A DNA stretch of 54,985 nt. Source: Kitasatospora xanthocidica (GTDB lineage: Bacteria > Actinomycetota > Actinomycetes > Streptomycetales > Streptomycetaceae). The notes beneath the pieces were generated by a model, which was not told where the DNA came from, did not search any database, and was given only the letters and a program-made list of their open reading frames with translations. The DNA lies in assembly GCF_014656195.1 (NCBI RefSeq), contig NZ_BNBY01000040.1, forward strand, positions 1-54,985, written 5' to 3'. Position 1 is the first letter of the stretch, and every line of letters begins with the position of its first letter. Shown here in pieces: positions 16,778 to 22,738 of this stretch. A program made the position numbers and the translations under genes.

Positions 16778-18034
16778 TCAGACGCGCACTAGTAGCGCTT
16801 CCAACTCTTTCACGCGCGCGGTCAGCTCCAGTACGGGCCTCTCGTGGGCCCACGGCGCGAGGGACCGTCGGAGGCCCTGAGCCCGCACGACGAGCGGCTT
16901 CACCACGGTGGCGCTGGCCAGGTCGAGTGCGTCGCGCGCAATGGCGCACGCCTCGTGCACGTCACCTTGCTGCAGTCGTACCTCGGCGAGGTCGAGCGCA
17001 AGCACCGACCTGCCCTTGATATCGGCAGCATCTCGGCGGCCGATGGCCGTCACCAGCAGGGCAGCCGCATCGTCGTACTCGCCGAGGTGGGCGCACGTCT
17101 CGCCCGCGATGCCCTCAAGCCGCGGGGCGGTGAAGAAGTCCAAGCCGTGCACTGGTTCGTCAGCGGAGTCGAGCAGCTTCGTCGCCTGCTCAAGGGCTGC
17201 ACGAGCCGGTTCCTGGTCGCCGCAGGCCGCGAGCGTCCGGGCCAAGTTGGCCGTGACCCAAGCCAGGCGTCGCACTGGCGCGGCCTCGGCCCGGACCACG
17301 GCCTTCCGCAGCAGGTCGGCGGCGGCGGTGCTCCGGCCAGCGGTGTACTCGGCGATGGAGTGCATGGTCAGGACCCAGGCGGCCAGGTCGTCGGCCTCGC
17401 CCTCGGTGGCGGCGGCCGTACCGACGTCGAAGAATCCGTCAGCCTCGACGCGGTGGCCGAGGTCATGGTTGGCGAGCCCGAGCAGGCCGGACACGACCGC
17501 CAGTATCCGCACCCCGCGCCGGCGCGCATCTACTGCCTGGGGGCGCGCGAGCATCGCGTGCACGCCAGCGAGCTGCCGGCGGAGGACCTGCCTCGACTCG
17601 GCCGGCGGGGTGGACGGGTAACGGAAGGCAGTGTCGGCAACCACGTGTTCGAGCCGACGGAGGGCCGCGTCGCTGGCCGTCGAATGCATGAGCATGTCCA
17701 GTATTTCCCAGGCCTCAGGGACAGCGGCCGGCTCGTAGCCAGTGGCGACGGTCAGCCCCTCCCATTGCCGATCGGCTAGGCCGAGCATCCGGCCGGGAAT
17801 GCGGAGGCCGTCAGCGATCCGCTCGATCACGGCCATGCTCTCCACCACCCGACCGCCGCTCATGATCTCAGTAACGCGGCTGGTGGTGAGGCCGGTGCGG
17901 CGGGCAATCTCCGCAGCGCCGACACCCGTCTTACGCACAGCCTGAAACACGGGCCCGATCTGGCGGGCCGCACACGCGGCAACGAACATCGGGTCAGCAA
18001 GCACCCCTGCGGGTAGCGGTTCCGGCACGAACAC
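16778..18034 (-). CDS. XRE-family regulator with TPR-like domain
   Basis: 418 residues. Residues about 22-80 form an HTH: VFQAVRKTGVGAAEIARRTG, LTTSRVTEIMSGGR. The remainder is a helical TPR-type repeat region (DLAAWVLTMHSIAEYTAGR, LAWVTANLARTLAACGDQEP and similar). Such regulators are abundant in streptomycetes and often control an adjacent small operon. It is divergent from the small Cys-containing ORFs starting at 18145 and may control them as well as the NUDIX gene behind it. Confidence 0.9.
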   Translation of the reverse strand: MFVPEPLPAGVLADPMFVAACAARQIGPVFQAVRKTGVGAAEIARRTGLTTSRVTEIMSGGRVVESMAVIERIADGLRIPGRMLGLADRQWEGLTVATGYEPAAVPEAWEILDMLMHSTASDAALRRLEHVVADTAFRYPSTPPAESRQVLRRQLAGVHAMLARPQAVDARRRGVRILAVVSGLLGLANHDLGHRVEADGFFDVGTAAATEGEADDLAAWVLTMHSIAEYTAGRSTAAADLLRKAVVRAEAAPVRRLAWVTANLARTLAACGDQEPARAALEQATKLLDSADEPVHGLDFFTAPRLEGIAGETCAHLGEYDDAAALLVTAIGRRDAADIKGRSVLALDLAEVRLQQGDVHEACAIARDALDLASATVVKPLVVRAQGLRRSLAPWAHERPVLELTARVKELEALLVRV

Positions 18035-18144
18035 GGCTGCCTCCCAGAGTCGGTGAGGTGACGAGCGTATCGGTCACGGTGGCGCCACGATGGGTACTCA
18101 CCGTGGCCCTGGTGGCGGCCCAAGTGACCGCCGATGCTGTGCCC

Positions 18145-18330
18145 GTGACGACCCACCAGCAGCCGCCCACATACGCACAGCTCCACGAGCTTGCTTGCAT
18201 TCGCTGTGGCAGCGAGGCCAGCGAGCTGGAGCCTGCCGGCCACCACTTCACGTTGACCGGTGAGGCGACCGCCTCGCTCGGCTGGCCCGTCGTGGCCTGC
18301 ACCAGCGGATGCCTTCAGGAGGAACAGTGA
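18145..18330 (+). CDS. Small Cys-containing protein (zinc-ribbon-like)
   Basis: 61 residues from the GTG at 18145 (an in-frame GTG at 18139 is also possible). It contains YAQLHELACIRCGSE and a second Cys pair in ACTSGC, which suggests a metal site. Streptomycete genomes carry many such small proteins beside XRE-TPR regulators; the function is unknown. It ends in GTGA, overlapping the next ORF. The same transcript may carry the next three ORFs. Confidence 0.65.
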   Translation: MTTHQQPPTYAQLHELACIRCGSEASELEPAGHHFTLTGEATASLGWPVVACTSGCLQEEQ

Positions 18331-18488
18331 CCGAGCAGCCGGACCCGGCCGCGGATCGGGTTTGTGGCGTCTGCCGGGAGTGCCGCGACTACGGCCTCGG
18401 CACGTATGACGGGCAGCTCACCGGGATCTACGACTGGATCACCGAGCACATCGGGTGCCGGCTGCCCAGGCCGGCGAACGCCGAGTGA
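18327..18488 (+). CDS. Small Cys-containing protein
   Basis: 53 residues from GTG 18327, with AGGAGGAAC just upstream. It contains CGVCRECRDYGLGTYDG and ends HIGCRLPRPANAE, so CxxCxxC plus a distal Cys. It overlaps the previous gene and the next by GTGA, so the genes are coupled. No known function. Confidence 0.65.
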   Translation: MTEQPDPAADRVCGVCRECRDYGLGTYDGQLTGIYDWITEHIGCRLPRPANAE

Positions 18489-18691
18489 GCGTCGTCGGCA
18501 GCGACCCGGTCGAGTACGGGCGGTGCGTCTCGTGCGAAGGCTGGGGCTGGGGCCGGTGGATTGAGGACCTGACCGCCAGCGTCGCTCTCGTTCAGCACTG
18601 CCGGATCCGACCACTCTCGAACGGACCGCAGGACGACGTCGGTCACGCCACGATGGTGGGTCCGCACCACCAGCAGGAGGAAGACGCGTGA
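18485..18691 (+). CDS. Small Cys/Trp-rich protein
   Basis: 68 residues from GTG 18485 (GTGA overlap). The N-terminal part GRCVSCEGWGWGRWI and QHCRIRP suggest a small metal-binding or RNA-binding module. Third in the coupled chain; a fourth ORF begins at its stop. Unknown function. Confidence 0.6.
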   Translation: MSVVGSDPVEYGRCVSCEGWGWGRWIEDLTASVALVQHCRIRPLSNGPQDDVGHATMVGPHHQQEEDA

Positions 18692-18744
18692 CAACCGAGG
18701 CAGGACCCTGCGGGCTCCGTCCCTCACCCGCGGGGTCAGCCTAG
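18688..18744 (+). pseudogene. Fourth coupled ORF, truncated by degenerate CRISPR repeat
   Basis: A GTG overlaps the preceding stop (GTGA) and reads MTTEAGPCGLRPSPAGSA before a TAG. The last residues are encoded by a CRISPR-like repeat, so the original 3' part has been replaced. This marks a recombination junction between the small-ORF operon and the old array. Confidence 0.45.
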
Positions 18745-18855
18745 GCCGAGCGCACTGATCTCGCCCCGGCACAGGTCCTCCCCGCCCCCGCGGAGGTCAG
18801 CCGATCAACGAAGCCTGGCTGTTCACCAGCTACCAGTCCTCCCCGCAGTGCCGGG
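18714..18855 (+). CRISPR. Decayed second array (three degenerate repeats)
   Basis: Repeat-like units end at 18742 (CACCCGCGGGGTCAGCCT), lie at 18775-18803 (GTCCTCCCCGCCC, ending GCGGAGGTCAGCCG), and start at 18836 (GTCCTCCCCGCAGTG, truncated). The 61-nt period between the second and third is exact. Orientation is as in the main array. The intact spacer 18804-18835 reads INEAWLFTSYQ, phage-like. No leader is visible, so it is probably inactive. Confidence 0.75.
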
Positions 18856-18867
18856 CAATCACCAGCA

Positions 18868-19195
18868 CCTGAACGAGCCTGTACGACGACAAGATCTTCA
18901 CAGAAGCAAAGGCCCTCGACATCGACCAGATGGTCTCGCCGCGGCCTGGCGGTCCGGCGCGGGCGCCTGGACCACCGCCAAGCGCAAGGCCTTCGCTAAC
19001 GACTTGGAGCACAGCCAGCTCGTCGCGGTCTCCGCGGCCTCGAACCGGAAAGTCGCCGGACGCCTGGCGCCCGCCAGAGGGTCGGCTTCTGGTGCATCTA
19101 CGGCCGGGCCTAGGCCGACATCAAGTACGTCTACGGCCTCCGTCACCGAGACCGAGAAGAGCGCGCTCACCGAGATTCTCGACACCTGCGCGTTA
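18868..19195 (+). pseudogene. HNH nuclease (DUF1524-like) pseudogene
   Basis: Pieces in three frames assemble into a DUF1524/GmrSD-C type HNH domain: SLYDDKIFTEAKALDID, AWRSGAGAWTTAKRKAFAND, LEHSQLVAVSAASNRK, GFWCIYGRA, ADIKYVYGL and TETEKSALTEILDTC. The expected DHMVPL is DQMVSP, so the key His is lost. There are at least two frameshifts and one TAG. It is dead. Confidence 0.75.
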
Positions 19196-19255
19196 CAGCA
19201 ACCGGGGGAGTTCCCTGGCCCTGAAGGGAGGGGCGGGCGGACCGGGAGGCTGACT

Positions 19256-20458
19256 TCATCGGAGCACGACAGTGACGCCGTAGGTCTGCAGGAGGTTCAC
19301 GGTGGCGTCGAAGTAGGACCGGTTGGCGTGGTGGTCGACGATGTGCCCGGCGAGGGCGGTGCGGGAGGTCTCGGCGCCGTGCCAGACGAGGGTGAAGGGC
19401 GCGAAGACGGAGGGTCCGCCGAACAGGTGATCCTTGACCGAGTCTAGGCCGCCACCGTAGGTCCCACCGGGGCCGATGAGGGCCTCACCGAGTGCCAGCA
19501 GCAGACCGGTCTCGTCGGTCGCGTGTTGTCCGTCGAGGTGATACGTCCCGCCGGAACGGCCGACGCCTGGCCCGTAGGGGCCGATGCGGCACAGGTCGTG
19601 CCACTCCTTCCGGCCGGTCTCGTCGAACCGGGCCCACTGGTTGGGCCGGGTGGGGACGCCCTCGTACCAGACCTCCCAGACCTGGCGGGCTGTCAGGGTG
19701 GGGCGGTCGGCCAGCCAAGGTTCGTGCCGGCCGTCGCCGCTGGGGTCGGGGATGGTGATGTCGATCAGGGTTCCGCCGAGGACGGACGGGCGGGCGTCAC
19801 CGGGGCGGAAATGGAGGTCGTACTGGGTCATGCGGCGGCCGTTGCGGTCCAGCGCCCACAGCGCGATGACCTGGTCCTCCTCCAGCCGTGGTGAGCGGAG
19901 TTCGGCCAGCAGGGGTTCGGTGGGTTCGCAGCCGATCAGGTGCAGCGGCTGGGTCTGCCGTCGCGGACGCGGGCCGGAGAGGCCGTCGATGGACAGGCAG
20001 CTGCCCTCCAAGTCGGTACCCGACAGGTCGATCTGCGGGGCGGGATGGAGCTGCGGGCCCCAGTCGTCCTCGACGCCGGCACCGACGGTGATGTCCACGC
20101 GATCGGGATCGCCAGGCGCGGGCCGGTGGGCCAGAACGGCCACGTTCTCCAGGCCCCAGAACCGGGGGCTGTCCGTCGCGGGATCCTCGGGGTGGATGAA
20201 CAGGCCCATATCGCCCAGCAGTCGTACGGGATCGGTCGGCCGCGTGACCGCCCGGGCCAGTTCGCTCTCGCGTGGGCAACCGCGCAATGTCAGGACCTCA
20301 CGTGGCAGCGGCGGCGGGTCCATGAACAGCCCCTCGACCTCGGCGCAGCGCCCCCACAGCTCTCCCGCCTTCTCGTCATCGTCGTCGTAGTACTCCCGCA
20401 CCAGGAGGTACCGGACCGGGAAGTCCCGCCCCCACGCAATGTGTTCCTCGGACCGCAC
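19256..20458 (-). CDS. Barstar-domain protein
   Basis: About 400 residues. The last 80 are a barstar (barnase inhibitor) fold: GGLDSVKDHLFGG, FTLVWHGAETSRTAL, YFDATVNLLQTYGVTVVLR. The first 300 residues form a Trp/Asp-rich region (LVREYYDDDDEKAGELWG) of unknown function seen in streptomycete barstar-like proteins. A likely role is immunity against a secreted ribonuclease toxin, or another protein-binding role. The GTG at 20458 is chosen because GGGGAG sits just upstream; the frame is open to a GTG at 20497. DUF1524-type nuclease fragments lie on both sides. Confidence 0.8.
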   Translation of the reverse strand: MRSEEHIAWGRDFPVRYLLVREYYDDDDEKAGELWGRCAEVEGLFMDPPPLPREVLTLRGCPRESELARAVTRPTDPVRLLGDMGLFIHPEDPATDSPRFWGLENVAVLAHRPAPGDPDRVDITVGAGVEDDWGPQLHPAPQIDLSGTDLEGSCLSIDGLSGPRPRRQTQPLHLIGCEPTEPLLAELRSPRLEEDQVIALWALDRNGRRMTQYDLHFRPGDARPSVLGGTLIDITIPDPSGDGRHEPWLADRPTLTARQVWEVWYEGVPTRPNQWARFDETGRKEWHDLCRIGPYGPGVGRSGGTYHLDGQHATDETGLLLALGEALIGPGGTYGGGLDSVKDHLFGGPSVFAPFTLVWHGAETSRTALAGHIVDHHANRSYFDATVNLLQTYGVTVVLR

Positions 20459-20552
20459 ACTTCTCCCCACCAACCGACGATCTTCGCTCGCACACAATAC
20501 GAGTCACCGCCGTCGCAGGCTTCCGAATATCGCGTGCCCGGAATGACGCTCC

Positions 20553-20641
20553 CCGCCAGTCGACGCCGACACCTGGGCCACCGCCAAGCGCAAGCAGTTC
20601 GCCAACGACCTGGGGCACAGCCAACTCCTCGCCGTCTCCGG
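20553..20641 (+). pseudogene. Second DUF1524 HNH fragment
   Basis: Reads DTWATAKRKQFANDLGHSQL then LAVSGER, equivalent to AWTTAKRKAFANDLEHSQLV of the pseudogene at 18.9 kb. Only the middle of the domain remains. It is a separate copy, since several residues differ. Confidence 0.65.
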
Positions 20642-20686
20642 CGAGCGGGTTGACCATCAGGGTGACGCGGTCCTCGGTGCGGGCGG

Positions 20687-21230
20687 TCAGCAGGGAGTCG
20701 TGGATGCGGCGGGCGGTGCCGCGGGCTCCAGGTCGTCCTGGCCGAGTTGGGCGCGGGCGAGGCGGACGGTGGTGATCGCGCGGGACCGCTGCGTGGCATC
20801 GCACCGTTGGGCGATGCTGCGGTGGGCGTGAGCTTCGGCGTCCTGCCAGTTCCCGGCCGCCAGGTGGGCGGCGAGGGCGAGGGAGTCGAGTTCGGACTGG
20901 TCGTAGAAGGCGGTTATCCACACCGGCCGGGACGCGGCCAGGTCCGCCCGGCCGAGGGCGTCCTGCGCGTGGGAGAGCGAGCGTCGGACGGCGTTGGAGT
21001 CACCGGTCAGGCCGTGGACGGCCGCGTGGCGGGTGTGCCCGAGGAAGGCGAAATGCGGGTCGCGGCGGGCGATCGGCGGGCTGAGGGCGACATCGTTGAG
21101 GGCCAGCGCGTGGGTCTTGTCGTGTCCGTTTGGAACACGGCCTTGTAGTCGAAGACCAGTGCCTGCATCTTGTTCGCCACCGCGCCCGCCCACCTCGCCC
21201 CGCCGTCGCAGGGCGATACGTCCGCTTGGT
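20687..21230 (-). pseudogene. XRE-TPR regulator C-terminal remnant
   Basis: Reads FAFLGHTRHAAVHGLTGDS, RRSLSHAQDALGRADLAASR, VWITAFYDQSELDSLALAAH, LAAGNWQDAEAHAHRSIAQR, typical TPR repeats of streptomycete regulators. The upstream part (AGAVANKMQALVFDYKAVFQ) lies in another frame, and the HTH end is missing. A frameshifted, truncated gene. Confidence 0.65.
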
Positions 21231-21689
21231 GCTCACATGATCCCGCATAAGTCGGACATTGAGGGCTGGATTGGAGAAGCATCCCGACCCGGTGAGGCCC
21301 GCCCGGCGACGCGGTCACCGGTTCGCGGTCACAGCCCAGCCGCTGGCCTCCGAGTATCGGTGAGGGTGCAGCACAGAAACTGCTACACCAGCTGTGATCT
21401 CAGGCAGGTGGCGTACCGGCCAGAGTTGTCTCAGATTCTTTGCGGACCCGGGCCGGTGGCACCGAACTGCACCCCTGGGAGCACTTCGAGGATAAGCGAT
21501 CGCGATGCCTCATGAGACGTACGCATCGCGAAGAGCACGACTCACGCAAATCCCGGCGAAAGCGAACATAAATCCGACACATCGCACATTTATGCAGAGT
21601 TCCACGAGTCGAGAGGGTGTTAATTATTCACGATTGCAGGACAAGGATCGGGAAACCGAACGCCCACCCCTTATCCCCCGACAGCAGGC
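21231..21689. other. Intergenic region before the second mini-array
   Basis: No gene recognised. 21490-21650 is clearly richer in A/T than its surroundings, like a CRISPR leader, with GTTAATTATTCACGATTGC near 21620. A spaced inverted repeat (CGCGATGC near 21500, GCATCGCG near 21530) lies inside. Confidence 0.4.
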
Positions 21690-21695
21690 TAGGAT
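21690..21695 (+). promoter_or_regulatory. -10-like TAGGAT driving the second mini-array
   Basis: TAGGAT is a good streptomycete -10 and ends 6 nt before the first repeat base (21702), the same geometry as TAGGCT at the cas-locus mini-array. It overlaps the 16-bp palindrome AGGATCTATAGATCCT (21691-21706), so a dimeric regulator could also bind here. Confidence 0.55.
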
Positions 21696-21701
21696 CTATA
21701 G

Positions 21702-21793
21702 ATCCTCCCCGCGCCAGCGGGGGTCAGCCGTTATACAGGCCCAAAGACGGCGATTTTCCACTCAGCCTTCCCCGCACCTGCGGGGGTCACCTG
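21702..21793 (+). CRISPR. Two-repeat mini-array, candidate CreA antitoxin guide
   Basis: Repeat 1 (21702-21730) begins ATCCTCCCCGCGCC and ends GCGGGGGTCAGCCG. Repeat 2 (21765-21793) begins GCCTTCCCCGCACC and ends GCGGGGGTCACCTG, with a damaged handle. The single 34-nt spacer (21731-21764) starts TTATACAGG. These 9 nt recur at 21978-21986 directly after AAG, and the match stops there. The hairpins are intact, so Cas6e should process it. The structure (two repeats, one spacer, hairpin, small ORF beyond) is that of CreTA modules, in which a guide represses a toxin promoter through Cascade. Confidence 0.8.
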
Positions 21794-21804
21794 ATGACGC
21801 CGCC

Positions 21805-21833
21805 CACGGCACTCCGAGCCCCGGAGTGCCGTG
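21805..21833 (+). terminator. Hairpin after the second mini-array
   Basis: CACGGCACTCCG (21805-21816) pairs perfectly with CGGAGTGCCGTG (21822-21833), 5-nt loop, starting 12 nt after repeat 2. It would end the guide transcript before the toxin-candidate promoter. Confidence 0.8.
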
Positions 21834-21974
21834 TTCACCACCTGTGGCGCACGGATCCGTCCCCACACCCCAGAGGGCGCGCCCTCATGGTGTGCGCCGC
21901 TACTCTCCTTCTTCACTCCCATCGGTTTGCCAGACTTGGTGCGTCGTTCCGCACCACCGATGCGAGGGCTGCGA

Positions 21975-21986
21975 AAGTTATACAGG
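21975..21986 (+). promoter_or_regulatory. AAG PAM plus 9-nt seed match upstream of the small ORF
   Basis: AAG (21975-21977) then TTATACAGG (21978-21986), the first 9 bases of the mini-array spacer. The seed contains TATACA, which could itself be the -10 of the small ORF at 22062. Cascade bound here would block its transcription. Confidence 0.65.
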
Positions 21987-22061
21987 GGACTGCAGCAACG
22001 GAAAGGTCACTGCTCCGCTTCCTCTGGAAGACACCAAAGCCCAAGCATAAAGAAGTGAGAT

Positions 22062-22178
22062 ATGAAGAAACTCTGGCGCTTGCTCAAGAAGGCCGGAAAG
22101 ATGCGGTCGTTGTTGGTCCTGGTGCGCCTGCTTCAGATTGTTGCCGCCCTGACGGGAATCGCCAGTCACCACCGGTAA
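22062..22178 (+). CDS. 38-residue cationic hydrophobic peptide, candidate CreT-like toxin
   Basis: Reads MKKLWRLLKKAGKMR, then a hydrophobic run SLLVLVRLLQIVAALTGIA, then SHHR. The basic amphipathic N-terminus with one membrane-length segment is the build of type I-toxin and lytic peptides. ATG 22062 follows AAGAAGTGAGAT; the ribosome site is only fair. It lies 75 bp after the PAM/seed site and has its own hairpin 38 bp after the stop. I do not recognise a family. The proposed role is a toxin kept silent by Cascade and the mini-array guide and released if Cas function is lost; this is inference from layout. Confidence 0.55.
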   Translation: MKKLWRLLKKAGKMRSLLVLVRLLQIVAALTGIASHHR

Positions 22179-22216
22179 TCCCAGAAGCCCCCGAAAATCC
22201 GAATCGACACGTTCGT

Positions 22217-22242
22217 TGCGGCGGCTGCCGACGGCCGCCGCA
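22217..22242 (+). terminator. Hairpin after the small hydrophobic ORF
   Basis: TGCGGCGGC (22217-22225) pairs with GCCGCCGCA (22234-22242), 8-nt loop. It closes the candidate toxin transcript as a single-gene unit. Confidence 0.65.
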
Positions 22243-22738
22243 GCCCATGACTGATCCCCAGTCGGCTGGGTGCAGGCGTCCCGGGAGAATCAGCCACCAC
22301 TGGGGCCGCTATCAGGTAGCAAGGCCTAGCGAAGGCTACGGTCTCTCCCCCGGTCGCCGCCAGCAGCAAGCGGCCTGGGAGTTGAGATCGGTAGCCTGCA
22401 TCGGCAAGCCGAGTGCCCCCGGCACCCGCGGGGAACCACGCTGACTGCAGGACGTGCCGAGGACATTCGCGCCAGCTTTGCTGTCCAGTTGAATCGCCGC
22501 GGTCAAGGCCAGCCGCACGATGATGGCGCGGGACATCAAGTGGGCGAGCCGGACACGGGATCAGCCTCCTGACCTCTAGAAACTGTTTATCCATGTCTTT
22601 TATGTTCAAGGCCTTGAACGGACATCTTCGCCACAGGAAACCCGGGCTTCCATCAAGCCTCTCGAGCCAGAGAAGCGCCGCCAGCCCCAGTCCACCAGAA
22701 GGCCCTAACCTCCGCCCCTGGCCTGACAGCATGTCAAG
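22243..22738. other. 500-bp gap before the second NACHT gene
   Basis: No gene recognised; frames here are short and Pro/Gly/Arg-rich. The only clear signal is the perfect palindrome at 22604-22619, listed separately. Confidence 0.45.
22604..22619. promoter_or_regulatory. Perfect 16-bp palindrome GTTCAAGGCCTTGAAC
   Basis: It lies in a locally AT-rich stretch 120 bp upstream of the NACHT gene at 22739. Its size and symmetry fit a dimeric repressor operator, possibly for that gene. Confidence 0.5.

Noticed and set aside
21854..21882. Possible third repeat of the second mini-array
   Set aside because: CCGTCCCCACACCCCAGAGG resembles a repeat only loosely, the hairpin is not kept, and the distance (89 nt) breaks the period.
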